DNA from: Rhynchospora pubera
Lineage: Eukaryota > Streptophyta > Magnoliopsida > Poales > Cyperaceae
Assembly (NCBI GenBank): GCA_028095005.1
Contig: CM051460.1
Span: 112,441,039-112,505,038, forward strand
DNA: 64,000 bases
Direction: 5' to 3'
The notes under the pieces are model-generated. The model saw only the letters and a program-made list of their open reading frames with translations, ran no database searches and had not been told where the DNA came from. Position 1 is the first letter of the stretch. Each line of letters starts with the position of its first letter. A program made the position numbers and the translations under genes. This document shows positions 1-11,435 of the stretch, piece after piece.

Positions 1-82
1 AATACTCAACAAACATGATACAGGCATGGCAACCAGGATCAAAGAAAGAAAAACAAGCAAGTTAAAGAGAAAGAAAACAAAC

Positions 83-728
83 CTCTTGTAAGTTTGTTTT
101 GTTGCCTCGCATACCAATTTGTCTAAATTCCACCTTTCCACAAAAATAATAGAATAAAATTAAGAAAAGGTTGCAATTTTGTCTATTACATACGTGTACC
201 ACATTTGACTTAATATATATCAACACATAGAGGCCACTCAAAGAATTAATTGACCGGTAATTGATGTGTAATTGCTAAATTAGATTGTTATACTTCAGGG
301 TACAAAAACAAACGCAAGGAAAACTCAATTATAAGAACTCATCTGCGGTGACCGGATAACATAAGGCAAAGTAGAGATTTCATTGAATTCTTTTGCTTTC
401 AGAAAGAGAATTAAAGCATACTTAACAATCGATAGTTGGATCCAGAGACACTTCTTAGCAAAAGAATTAGGAGATAGATAGAGAGCTTACAGTCTATGTG
501 TGTGTCAATGGCAGAGGTGAGATTTAGGGTTTGAATCACAGAAGGGGAAGAGCTCAAGTGACGGCGATAGAGAAAGTAAGAGATGGAAACAATGCCTTGT
601 ACTAAGTTGGGGCCACTCTTACCAGTTTTTAAACCTGTCGAAAACTGCAGTACTGATGACTCTGCTTTGTAAGTGAAATTTACAAGTTCACAGAAGTTGC
701 CAGAACAGAAGTTAACAGCGGTAGCCAA
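83..728 (-). pseudogene. 5' part of an unrecognised spliced gene, running off the left edge
   Basis: Two exon-like blocks can be seen on the minus strand. The first (728 down to 491) is an open frame reading LATAVNFCSGNF..., rich in Ser/Thr with few acidic residues, like a plastid transit peptide; it ends at a good GTAAGC donor. The second (122 down to 83) follows an AG acceptor, keeps the frame (YKLVCEATKQTYK...) and ends at a GTTTGT donor. Anything further lies outside the window. The first codon is TTG, not ATG, and an in-frame TAG lies a few codons upstream, so either the start codon was lost or the true start is in an unseen exon. I do not recognise the family. Plastid targeting is an inference from composition only. 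Confidence 0.35.
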
Positions 729-749
729 GAATTTAGAGTTCTATTAGAT

Positions 750-853
750 TTGTTCAAGTCACATCACATCATGTTGCTGTTTCTGACAAATATTACACAA
801 AATAATATTATAAGTAACTCAATTTCAATCCCTGAAAGTACTGTAGGTAAAGC
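750..853 (+). repeat. Left copy of a ~100-bp imperfect direct repeat
   Basis: The block beginning TTGTTCAAGTCACAT and continuing through CTGTTTCTGACAAATATTAC recurs at about 4878-4957, directly after a Helitron-type 3' terminus. By eye the copies match at roughly four of five positions and then diverge. The two copies flank about 4.1 kb of degraded gene-like sequence. Confidence 0.6.
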
Positions 854-884
854 TCAAATCGCAACGGTTGTGTTACTGTTTTGG

Positions 885-2463
885 AATGAATCTGAGCCCT
901 TCGTCTCCACCAGCGCTGTCTTTTCTCTCGCTTTCGCAAAGCTTCGTCTAGACTGTTCCCCCTCTCTTCGATGGATCTAGGGTTCCTTTGAGCACCGCTA
1001 TCGCCGCTGAGCTACCTTATCACTTTGCTCTACTTCCGTCTGTACCCCCCATCTCTTCAACAAATATGACCAGAGCAACGGAGAAAATTTGCTCGGCTCT
1101 GTGCCGTTTCTGCTCTCTCTTCGATTTTTTTATTTTTTTTTTGTTTCGTGCTCTCTTCCTCCCTAAGGAGCTCCTCTCCCCTCCGTGCCAGATACCTTTT
1201 CTTCATTTCGTTTTATTTCTGTTCTGGTGTGAACGTATAAGGGTTTGTATTCTTCCCGTTCTTGGTGGCGCTGCCTTTACTATGTGGATCAAGTGGATCA
1301 AGTGCGGACATATGAAGGGATTCTATTTCTCTTGCTTTATGTCTGTTTCAGTTGATTCAACGATAGATTGGCCTTTAAAATTATTTAGGTTTTGTAAATT
1401 TTTTTAACTTCTGTTTTTCCATTCTATTTCCTTCGTATGCTTTGTTGGCCTTACTAAGACGATATTTTTCCAGATCTGATTGATCTGCGTCAATTAATTT
1501 TGCTCAAACTCAGCTGTCACGGACAAGGCAAATCAAATTAAGGTCATTTTTTAAGGTTTTTATTCTTACTTTCTATCACAAATCAATTATTTTTAGATTG
1601 CTTTTTCTTATTTTATTTGTAGTAGTTGTACCAGTATTACTTGATTAATCATTTGCTTACTTTTACTTGAGCATTGTTAATATTTAGATTGTTATTTGTT
1701 TCTTTCTTGATTCGTTTTTTATAGGAAACTGTGCGTGGCTACAATGGAAGCAGAATGATATATGACTGTGTCATGACTATGTACTCCGGTGATCATGATT
1801 GCATCGATAGCCAGCATAACCCAGGTAACCTGAAAAATCTCAGAGTTGACATTACATGCTTGATTAAATATTTCATCTACGTTGCCTATTAATTTGTTGC
1901 CAATATCCCTTGCTTATTAGCGGTGACGGATGACAAACTATTGACCATTCTATCAGCTTAATCCAGCAAGTAGAAATCCAATATAGCAAGGGAGCTATTG
2001 GCAATTCCTATTGCATGTTAGCAATAATTTTGTGATTATTTAGAATAGAAGCGGCTTATAAGGAAACTATCAACAATTTGTCATCCCTCATCGCTTCAGA
2101 GATAACACATCATTCTTGGACCGTTAACAACCAGAATTTATCGAGAATTCGGTTTGCATAGGTGAGCCAGAATGTATAAAACTTCAAAAATGAAAGAGCA
2201 AATTGAAGAGTGCGTTGCTTTAGAGGATGTTAAATTGGTTTTTACAAACTAACTACTCACAAAAGTGAATCCAAGGCTGGAAAGGTAAATTGAATATCCA
2301 GTTATTCTTTTTGGTGTTAAAAAAATTTAGCCAAGAAGTTAATAGGCAACACCAAATTCAGCAATGCCAACAGGAAGGATGAGTACTATGGTGGTGATAG
2401 TTTAGAGGGTGATTTTGATGATGAAGACTTTTGGTCAAGTGCTGTTGTAGCCTTTCTAATTTA
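885..2463 (+). pseudogene. Degraded gene-like region with exon-like blocks
   Basis: No full gene can be assembled. The stretch 885-1410 is pyrimidine-rich and resembles a leader plus first exon. Block 1724-1825 sits between a TTTTTTATAG acceptor and a GTAACC donor and is open in one frame (ETVRGYNGSRMIYDCVMTMY...). Block 2340-2463 is open and acidic (RKDEYYGGDSLEGDFDDEDF...) and ends at TAG. No protein family is recognised. The region lies between the two copies of the direct repeat and before a Helitron 3' end, so captured and decayed gene pieces are plausible. That is inference. Confidence 0.3.
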
Positions 2464-4834
2464 GCTTGCCATTAACTGATGTATTATGTTCAGATGAAAT
2501 CGTGCTTCTTTAATGGCTATTTCTTAGTGACGAGGTATAGTTGCCGTGGTGAGATGTTTTAGTTTTGATGGTTGCCTATAATCCTATAGCCTTATGATTT
2601 TCTGTATAGATTCAGTTAAGTTATGTGCAATTTGTTCAGCACTATACATTTTGCCTTCTTTACTCTTAATAGGATGAGTTTAGGATCAAAGAACATTTCA
2701 GAGAGGTGGTTCTTTTACCATGTTGTTAGGATGAAATATTTGTCCAAAGGTGTGCTTCCATCTACTTAAGGTTTTGATATTTTTTTCTCTTAATATATTT
2801 TCATTTATCAAAAAAACAGTTTTATTCTACTGAGTAATAAAAAAACTAAATTTCGAAGTGTTTCACCGTGTGTAACATTTGCTTTGATCAGAGCAAGGCC
2901 AGTTATTATGATTCCAATAACAAAGGCATGTACGAAGCAACTGTGACTCGCTTCTCTTTATTCGGTCAGTTTATTTAGAAAAAAGGAAAGAAAAATAGAT
3001 ATTGTCTTTCTTTCTTTTCTTTAACGTTGCAAATTTATTCCAGAAGATCTCCTTTGGAAATTCCTGTTTGGTTGCGCTTGATTTTGTCCTGATTTTTTTC
3101 TTATTATTCTATACATTGCAGGGTTGGGTATTTGTGCCTTCTAAGCCTGCAGCCTTGCAGGTAGACAGTTGGGAGCTGTGCACATAGACAACTGCTCTTT
3201 TTTCTTTTCAGTCATTGCTTAGCTACATGGTATCTCTTTCGTAATTTTTTATGGGTCTTTTTTATATCCTTTGCTAAGATTTCTACATTTTCTTTTTTTA
3301 TGTCATTTCTGTTGTTTGTACTCTTATCACTAATTTTAGTTGTTCAATTTGTTTGTCACAGACTCACAGGTAATGTACTAAGTCATGGTAGGGGACTAGA
3401 AGAAAGGGCTTGAGGTGAAATTATTCCATGCTCAACTTCTCCGTGTTTTAAAAATGAATAGTACCGTTCAAACCAAGCAGCTCCAAATCCAATGCTGAGG
3501 TAAAATTATTTATTGAAATTCATTTTTAATGCTCAACTTTACTGGTACTGATTTGAATGCTAAGGATATATTTACGATCCTGTATTGTTAAGTAATTTTT
3601 TTTTTTAAATTTTTTTGCTGATATAAACTTTTGTACGTCTACAGTAAGCACTGCAAGGAGAAGAAATTGGAGCATCTCAAAAAAAAAATATTCCAAGCAA
3701 AAAAATTTTGGTATGTGTTCTAACATCTCTCTGTCTGAGTTTTGAGACTGAAAATCCTCGATTAATAAAAATTTTACAAGATCGCTCTACTTTTCGTAAT
3801 AACCCTCATTTTTTGGCTAAAAGAAGCTAACAAATAAGCTTCATTTTCTGCTTAAAATGATAGCATCTGATTTGTATTGTATTGATTAAGGTTATATCTT
3901 TGACAAATAACATCCAGTACTTTTATCTATTTTTTGTTGCTTCTGTTTCCTTTCAATGAGATGCATATAGGTAAGGAATCGACCAGCCTAATTAATTGGA
4001 TGAAAAAAAGGGTGAGGTATAGCTTCATGTTCTATTGGGATGATGACATTGTTAGTCAGTATGTTTCAGTTTAGCATACGGTGAGTTTGTGATTGTCAAT
4101 GAGCTCCTAAGCCGCTTTGATCATATGCATCATATTTTGCTTTATCTTTTTATTCTTATCAAGTGGTTTTTAGGATGCAATTGTTGAAAATTATAGGGAA
4201 ATTTGGATTAAATGAGTATATAATGGAGATATAGTCAGTCACAGATATTTTTTCATGTGGTCTTATGAGTCTGTACCAGTTTGGTACCAGTTTACTATTT
4301 GGTATTTAGTGTTCATGATTTGAATATGTAAGTTTTTTTTTTTTTGCGGTGAATACCTGTATAATGATATTAGGTACTCACCAGCTCTCCTATTGGTAAC
4401 TCCAGCATTTTCTTTTTAATTCTATTTTCAATATGTTATCAGGTACATTGTAAGCCTTTGTGCTGGTATGGGAGAAGAGTGACAAGTACTTACATCTGAA
4501 CAAGGTGTGCAATGGCATTACTTCGACTATTTAGTGAAATTAGATGTAACCTGTTTGTCTATAAATTTCTGAGTGCATAAAAGTACTTACATCTCACGCT
4601 ACATTATCTTCAACTGTTTTGATTATGACATAAGGTATAATTGCGCTCCTTGGATAAATCAGATTCTTGAAAATTCTGTCCATTCTTTCTTTGTCCAAAA
4701 AAACAAAATGCAATGAAATAAATTAAAATTGATGATGCATGGTGACTGTTCATGCTCTCCACTTATTTTTTTCCTTAAAAACAATTAAAAACAATAACAA
4801 AATATATTTAAATAAAACGTAAGGATTAATCTTA
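2464..4834. other. AT-rich stretch without a supportable gene
   Basis: Only short open frames, T-rich tracts and scattered splice-like signals are seen between the exon-like blocks and the Helitron 3' terminus. No RNA gene or repeat boundary could be fixed. Confidence 0.5.
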
Positions 4835-4864
4835 CATCGCGCGAAGCGCGATGCCTTTAGCTAG
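4835..4864 (+). mobile_element. Helitron-type 3' terminus
   Basis: A perfect 8-bp stem (CATCGCGC / GCGCGATG) with a GAA loop at 4835-4853 is followed 7 bases later by CTAG, and the next base is T. This is the Helitron 3' layout: hairpin, CTRR end, insertion between A and T. The element would lie to the left on the plus strand. I did not find a convincing plus-strand 5' TC terminus, so its length is unknown. Confidence 0.65.
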
Positions 4865-4877
4865 TTACATCACAATG

Positions 4878-4957
4878 TTGTTCAAGTCACATTACAACAT
4901 GGTTACTGTTTCTGACAAATATTACATAAATAATATTTGAACTAATCCTTTAAAGAT
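4878..4957 (+). repeat. Right copy of the ~100-bp imperfect direct repeat
   Basis: This is the partner of the repeat at 750-853. It starts 13 bases after the Helitron-type 3' end, so it belongs to the flank and not to the element. Confidence 0.6.
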
Positions 4958-6290
4958 TGTAGGAACCACCAAAAAGAATAGAAACATTTACAGATTGTTG
5001 AAGCTCTAGGGCTTCATGCTCTTGATCCATTTTGCTTTGCATCTTAGCATATCTATCATAATGAAAAGAGGAATTTAGCATACCTGAAACTTGACTTGAT
5101 TCATCAAAATTGCCATCCTAACCTATCAATTGTGAGACAAAGTCAACCAAAAATTATGTTAGCAAAAGAACAAAATCAAATTTAGCATAAGAATTAGCAG
5201 TGAATAAATTTATTGTGTAAACCTGTGGAGATAGCACAATTTGGAAGCACATGTTGCTTCTCGTCAGATCACTCTCAAGTGTTATCAATATCTAGAAAAA
5301 AAATAACAACTGAACAAGCACATCAGAATAAGGTTCCCTTGGAATATATCTATACCTTCTGAATTTCAAAATTAAAGAGTATGAAGAACACGCCTTGAAA
5401 TTCGTCCATTAAAAGAACTTCCAGTGCTTCGATCTCCCTCTCCTTCTTCTTCGCTTAACTGTACAAAGTCAGATTAAAAAATTGAGACACAATACCACAT
5501 GAAACTGAAAAATTATAGACCTTGAAGTTCATAAGTGCTATGAAATCTGTTGATTGAAACTCGTTTCGAACCAAATCGACGCACCTTGAAAACCACAAGA
5601 AAGAAAATCATAAATAAATTTTATAAAGCTAGAAGGAGAAGAGAAGAACAGACAGAGAATGATATCTAAGACAAATCGACGCTTACCTGAAAGAGAAAAG
5701 ACCTAGCCTATCTATAAAACCCTAGATTGGAACAGAACCGGCGAGACGAAGAGGAAAGACGGAAGGTAGGTAGAGGCGATGCGTCCTTGTTGGTCTTGTG
5801 CAGCGTCTAATTCTTGCTTGCGAAAAACCACTTTTCCATGCCAATGAAGAAGGAAAGAAAAGAGGCTAAATGAAAATTTCAATTGAGTAAAGAGGAGAGC
5901 AGAAGAGATCACGAGATTTCTGTAGTTCTTATCTAGGTTGCGGCCCAACCAGCGGCGATGGAGGAGGCACAACGGTGATTGTGGAAACTGGCCGTAGAAG
6001 AAAAAGGAGGTAATGTATAGCGGAGGCGGGACGAAATCTTTGTTGGGTAAGGTATGAGAGGGAGGAGCAACACTTAAGAAATCAATGATTTGATCAAGGA
6101 GTAGAGGCGAGAGAGAGAAAGAATTATGAGAAGAAACCCTAGGAACGATCTTATGAGCGGCGCTGGTTCCTCTTTCCATTTCTGCTAGCGATGAGAGAGA
6201 GGGAGGAGAAGAAGGAAAGAGGCAAATAAGGGAAAGGACAAAGATATATCTCCATAATGTTTCCATATCAGATCGAAAGAGAGCAAAGTG
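4955..6290 (-). pseudogene. Unrecognised spliced gene-like unit, probably a captured or broken gene
   Basis: On the minus strand a series of blocks has plausible splice sites. One runs 5409-5356 (starts MDEFQGVFFILFNF, ends at GTATAG), one 5291-5223 (ILITLESDLTRSNMCFQIVL..., ends at GTTTAC), and one 5122-5084 (ends at GTATGC). A further block near 5065-4955 reads ...KMQSKMDQEHEALELQQSV... and then stops, but it is out of frame with the preceding block unless another splice site is used. Upstream, 6266-5712 is an open pyrimidine-rich stretch that looks like leader sequence, containing an AAACCCTAG-type promoter/leader motif. No family is recognised. A Helitron-like 5' end lies just upstream (6629), in the same orientation. 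Confidence 0.3.
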
Positions 6291-6554
6291 AGGAGATCTG
6301 ATCTATCGCTGGAGAGCGGATGGAATCTGATCGATCGCTGCGGAGGGGAAAGAGAAAGATACGTGATATTTTTATATAGAGACAAACGAAATACGTTTGT
6401 TGTATGTAGCTAAAAAAAAATGTTTTAGCGCAAAAGCGGAGACTCGAAATGGCGCTACCATCCAGCGACTTTTGACTTATTTGTGTGTAGAGTCGACTCC
6501 TTTATAAAAATAGCAATCCAAACCGTACACCATATTGATCAATGATTTATAATG

Positions 6555-6629
6555 ATCTAACAAAATTGTTTGGACCCTTTTGTGTGAAAAATGCTGACCT
6601 TGCTAAGGGTGCTTTATAAGTAGTAGAGA
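6555..6629 (-). mobile_element. Helitron-like 5' terminus (minus strand)
   Basis: Read on the minus strand, the sequence begins TCTCTACTACTTATAAAGCA, preceded by A, as expected for a Helitron 5' end (A|TC). It matches the minus-strand terminus at 32826 over the first ~25 bases and again over a segment about 60 bases inside. No matching 3' hairpin/CTRR end was found on the minus strand. Confidence 0.5.
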
Positions 6630-7098
6630 TTTAACTTTTGTTGCTTTTTTTATTTTGAAAGTTAATTTTATAAAATTTCGGACATAAATACCCTTTGTCT
6701 TTAACGATTCATCTTCCTATTCTTCCCGTTATTTCTCGTTCTCTTTAATTGGAAAAAAAATATATATATTCGATATTTACAAATGATTGTATTCTCCTAT
6801 ATTTGCACATCTTTCCTAAACTTCTGGCATATCAGGCTAGAATCACCTATATGCTTTCGCCAAATATGATAATATGACCAGGCAAATTAGAAAGAAAAAT
6901 TAAAGTCAAAAATCATTTTTTTAATTAAACAATTGTACGGAGACAAAAATTATCTTTTTATTACTGAAACTGCAGAACCTCCGAAGTCAGAAAGCACCTT
7001 TCTGTTATGGGAAGATAAGCTAATATATTTGTCCATTCAATAGTTTTTTGAAGCCCTTACTTATTAGACTAAATAAGAATTTTGAAGATATTATATAT
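6630..7098. other. AT-rich intergenic stretch, nothing recognised
   Basis: No open frame of note, RNA gene or bounded repeat is seen here. Confidence 0.5.
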
Positions 7099-7257
7099 GG
7101 GATCGTTTGGATGGGTTGGGAATTGGGGGAATAGCTTATTCCTAAGCATAAATTTATTGAGAAGTGTGTAACTTTGTAAAGAGTTTGGATTGTTTATAAT
7201 AAATTTATGCTTAGGAATTGGAAATTCTCCCAATTCCCAACCCATCCAAACGACCCC
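7099..7257. mobile_element. 159-bp MITE, family A (GTTTGGAT termini)
   Basis: The ends are GGGATCGTTTGGAT and its near-perfect inverse ATCCAAACGACCCC, and TAT lies on both sides as a possible 3-bp TSD. The interior carries the family's signature (AATTTATTGAGAAGTGTGTA...). Related copies lie at 9253-9412, 29936-31927 (interrupted) and 33955-34270 (two nested). Confidence 0.85.
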
Positions 7258-7489
7258 TATGTTCCCAAGAGGTACTAATTAGTTAGTTAATTAATTAATT
7301 AAGTTAACTAACTTCATTCTATCGTATATACAATGATAAAAGCTGATATAAATGCAATTAGAGTTTGTAATCTTATATTACCTTCAAGTTAATAGCTCAA
7401 GTCCATAGCTTATTAATAGAGGACCGCTATTCCTGAATTCTGATGTAAATTCTTATTCTTTTACCTGTTCGATACAAACTACTATTCTT

Positions 7490-8590
7490 TTTTTTTTTTT
7501 GAAACAAGTGGGCTAAACACCCACCGCTTCCATTTAACAAAAGCAATTATACATCACAGTATCCTAATTAATTCGCACTGGTACCAAGCTTATGATACCA
7601 GTGCATCAATGCTATTTTACTCCAACTACAATTAATAGAAGATGGGTGGACAGTACCAACCTCAGCTGAACACCCCTACTCCAATCCAACAATAAACCCC
7701 CTACATTATTACATCTGAACCTGATAACGACAGTTACTACAAGAACTGCATTTTTACAACAAAACCCCCTAAAAGAATTGAAATTGCTTTTACACATGAA
7801 GAGCTGCTAAACCCCCAATTGTTGTTTCTTCCATCTCCTCCCACATCAGCTCCTGCATATGCTCCACATCCTCATCGTCCCTCATGCTCCCTTCCAGTTG
7901 AAATGCCAAATCGACCATCTCAGGAGTAATTTTCTTCATGACATCCTTGAGCTTAATTGACCATAAATCGCTCCAGTAAGAAATGAGTTCTAGAATTTGC
8001 AGGCCAACATTCCTTACAGAGGGGCATTCTGTACCATCAAAAACACATTTATTTCTACACTTCCAAGCAATCCATAATATTGCACCACACCAAATTTGAA
8101 AAGCCTTTCTATCTTGACTATTGATTGTCTTTTCTATAACACCTAGATCTTCTAATTGGGAGGGCACATGAGTTTCAAATTGGTTTAGAAACCATCTCCA
8201 AATTAATCTTATGGTGTTACATCTAAAGAATAAATGATCTATGTGTTCCATATCATCACAAAAGAAACACTTAACATCTCCCTGCCGGCCTCTGTAAGCT
8301 AAATTATCTCTAGTTAATAACTTTCTCTTACTAACAATCCACAAAAATATTTTGATTTTTAAAGGTATATTCATCTTCCAAATGAACTTGCTGGAACATT
8401 CTATAACTCCCCCATCCATTAACCAATTATATAACGATCTTGTTGTATATTTGCCATGACTAGTAATCAACCATCTTATTGAGTCTGGCTCATCCTTAAG
8501 AGGATAGAAAGCTCCAATTGAATTGACTAAATCTCTAAGTTCTGCTATTTGCCTATTACTTAATTGTCTATGGAAGTGTAAAGCAGAAGT
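7490..8590 (-). mobile_element. 5'-truncated LINE, ORF2 C-terminus (zf-RVT)
   Basis: An exact 14-bp TSD, AAACTACTATTCTT, flanks the insertion at 7476-7489 and 8591-8604. A poly-T tract at the left end is the poly-A tail of a minus-strand LINE. The frame 8470-7790, open further upstream, encodes the reverse-transcriptase-associated zinc-binding region: a KYTTRSLYNWL motif, IKIFLWIVSKRKLLTRDNL, then C-x2-C and H-x4-C ligands in CFFCDDMEHIDHLFFRC. The catalytic polymerase domain is absent, as is usual after incomplete reverse transcription. The element is not capable of its own movement. Confidence 0.92.
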
Positions 8591-8604
8591 AAACTACTAT
8601 TCTT

Positions 8605-8894
8605 ATACCAGTACCACTGATATAAACTACTATATTATTCTAATAAAGGAGTCAAAACCGATTACTTTCCAGGGGTGGTTGCTCTTAGCCATCAGGTAGA
8701 AGTATTCTCTAGCAATTTGAAGATTTTCCTATCACGGGCTAAGAAGGGAAATGTTTGAAAGAGAGAAGAGAAAATTTGCTATCCTATATTTTACTTCAAT
8801 TAAATAGAGCGATAATTAACGAAAAGATGAACCATTGTGACTGAGGGTACTTCCGTATGAAATTTTAAGAATTGACATTTCATCATTAAAATAA
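8605..8894. other. Short intergenic stretch
   Basis: Nothing recognised between two LINE remnants. Confidence 0.5.
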
Positions 8895-9245
8895 CAACAA
8901 AAGGATAAATTCAGATGAGGTGTGGATGGCGGGCGCGTGGAACATATGGAAGATGAGATGTATTATCATATTTGAGGAAGCTCAACCGAATGCAGATGAG
9001 GTGATCAGGAGATCAATTCACGATTGCAAAGCCTGGTTATCTTACTGCTAGTGCTAGTACTAATAGGATTTCTTAGCCATCTTGTTTAATAGGTTGTACA
9101 GGGCTTATAGGTCTGCCCAGTGCGCCCTTTACTGTAAATTTTTCCCTTTCTTTGTTTTCCCTGTTCTTCTTTATTTTACTTGTACCAAATTCTTTTGGTT
9201 TAATGAAATTGTAGGAAGACAATCGTCTACCTACCTTAAAAAAAA
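8895..9245 (+). mobile_element. LINE 3' remnant (ORF2 C-terminus and poly-A)
   Basis: The start of the block translates to ...WNIWKMRCIIIFEEAQPNAD..., typical of the last residues of plant LINE ORF2 (the W-x-x-W-K-x-R-x-x-x-I/V-F motif). A T-rich 3' untranslated region and a short poly-A end at 9245 follow. It is opposite in orientation to the LINE at 7490. No clear TSD was found, so the left boundary is approximate. Confidence 0.65.
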
Positions 9246-9252
9246 TATCTAT

Positions 9253-9412
9253 GGGGCTGTTTGAATCGCTTAGGAATTTGGAAAATTTCCTATTCCTAGG
9301 TATAAATTTATTGAGAAGTGTGTAACTTTGTGAAGAGTTTGGATTGTTTATAATAAATGTATGCCTAGGAATTGAAAAAATTCCCAAATTCCCAACGCAT
9401 CCAAACAGGCCC
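9253..9412. mobile_element. 160-bp MITE, family A
   Basis: The inverted ends GGGGCTGTTTGAATCG / GCATCCAAACAGGCCC are flanked by TAT on each side. The interior is closely similar to 7099-7257. It inserted next to the poly-A end of a LINE remnant. Confidence 0.85.
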
Positions 9413-11158
9413 TATAAGAAGTATGTTTGGAGGGGGATATTTCCAATTATGAAAATTAGAAGGGGATATTTTCAATTAGCTATGATTTGAGAGGTATACC
9501 ACTAATTTTCCGTTTTTTAAAAAGGTCCCACATGCACTTCCTGGTTATTTTTCTTTCGTGCAGTCGCGATTTGCTAATTGTAATGAGTGGTGCTTAAGAT
9601 TTAAGAATGTTTCAAGTTTGAATTATAAACCTGCATAGAGTTCTTCAAGTTTCAGAGGAGATGTATCTTTTTGGACAGTTGTCACTGATTTGATTTCCAG
9701 ATAATTGTTCTTTATTATTTTATTTTTGCTCTCCATAGCACTTTAGCAGTTGCTGCTAAGCTTTCTAAATAATAATTTTTTTTTATTTAATATACTTTTA
9801 TCTCTTTTCAATTTGTTTGATTTAGTCAGAATTTTCTCAACGACAAAATTTTTGTATACTGAATTCTTTATAAACTTCCATTTTTAATATATTAAGAAGC
9901 ACATTAATTTTAGAATAACAATTATAATATTCCGCGATTATTAAAAGACAAGTCTGATCCAAATTAATTATTTTCTTTATGAAAAGCACCGTGGTGACTT
10001 GGTCAAATATAATTATTCCAAGCACGTGGGAAGAGGGAAAGTTCAAGTCACGAGTTAGCGCGTTGTACTTGTCGCACGCGAACAAACCCAAACGTGTGCT
10101 TCCCTCTGGATGTTTTTCCTCGGAACGAATTTCTGTGGCGAGTAGGATCATATATATACTGTGGCGGATCAATTTGATGGGGTCAAGTGACAGATTATCA
10201 TTTATACCGTCATTTAAGGATATTTTATGGATTTGAATGTCAATTAATGAGCATCAAAATTAATTATTCACCAATAAGTCTAAATAATCAGATAATTAAT
10301 GTATGAAACATTGAAACTACATGGTTTCTTATTTAGATCATGTCTCTTCATCTGAACTTTGATTTTGATGATCTCAAATTCTACTGAACATAGACTTCCT
10401 AAATTTAAATTTATGTTATGTTTTCTCATTAGTATGCCTGAATGTTTGTACAAAATTTTGCATGTGTTAGCAACTTAGTATGCATTACAGTTTAAGAACG
10501 CTCCCCAATGTTAACATATGTATGAATACTAGTTAATTGTTTGGCAATTGAAAGTCGTATGTATTTTATTACCAATTAAAATATGATTTTTTTTATATTA
10601 TGGATATTCAGTATGTATTTAGTAGGCTCAATTAATTGTACAGGATGCAACATATACGATAACATCAAATTCAATATTATAAATTAATTTTGGACAATAT
10701 TTTCCACAAATATATATATATATATATATATCTATTTATTTCTAGAAATGCAACAAACTTTATTGCAGGTACAGGTCCGCATGTGTGAGTAACGAATTTA
10801 TTGGGACACTGCTTTGGACAACACATTTTTTTTTTCCTTCGAGCAACATCATTTTTCTCTAAAATGACCGAATTATCTTTTGAACCACTCCATCTGATGA
10901 ATATATTAATCGCTGCAATAGTGCTATGAAAAAAAAAATATGAGGATATTTTGATCCATTGCATTCAACAAGCAATGGTGCGTCTTAACTACTGGGACTT
11001 CTACCGACCGCATAATTTACTTCTGAGTCCGAGTTTCTGAAATCGTCGGGAGAAAGAGGAGAACTATGAGCCACAATGGTAGTTATTGTTATGTCCATAG
11101 AAAATCAGCATTCCTTCTTAACAGATAGCAAGGGACAACCGATAAACCCGGTTTCTGT
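9413..11158. other. AT-rich intergenic region with a TA microsatellite
   Basis: No gene is supported. A (TA)n tract lies at about 10710-10731. The block 9980-10160 is less AT-rich and contains a CACGTG G-box, but no transcript could be built around it. Confidence 0.5.
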
Positions 11159-11168
11159 TTTTTTTTTA

Positions 11169-11221
<53 letters not shown>

Positions 11222-11351
11222 GAGGATTGCTAAAATGCTATGCATAGCATGGATGACCTTCGTGCTACGGATTCGTTCTTGCATTTTATGCTTCAAACAA
11301 CTGATCCAAACCGTTCATTATCTTCTTCATATTAAATACCCGGTTTCTATC

Positions 11352-11396
<45 letters not shown>

Positions 11397-11435
11397 GTAA
11401 TAATAATAAATACCCGGTTTCTATCATATTTATAA
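11159..11435. repeat. (AAT)n microsatellites flanking half of a foldback MITE
   Basis: Two AAT/ATA arrays (about 11169-11220 and 11353-11408) enclose 11221-11336. That segment matches the left arm of the foldback MITE at 46946-47327 (GAGGATTGCTAAAATGCTAT...), but the second arm is missing. The motif CCCGGTTTCT occurs three times around the arrays, and a 20-bp unit ending GGTTTCTATCAT is directly duplicated on either side of the second array. Confidence 0.8.

Noticed and set aside
5712..6266. 184-codon minus-strand ORF with a hydrophobic start, possibly secreted
   Set aside because: No family motif. It is a pyrimidine-rich leader-like stretch whose composition explains the openness and the Leu/Ser/Phe content.
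11076..11435. ORF with poly-Asn and poly-Ile runs
   Set aside because: It only translates AAT/ATA microsatellites.
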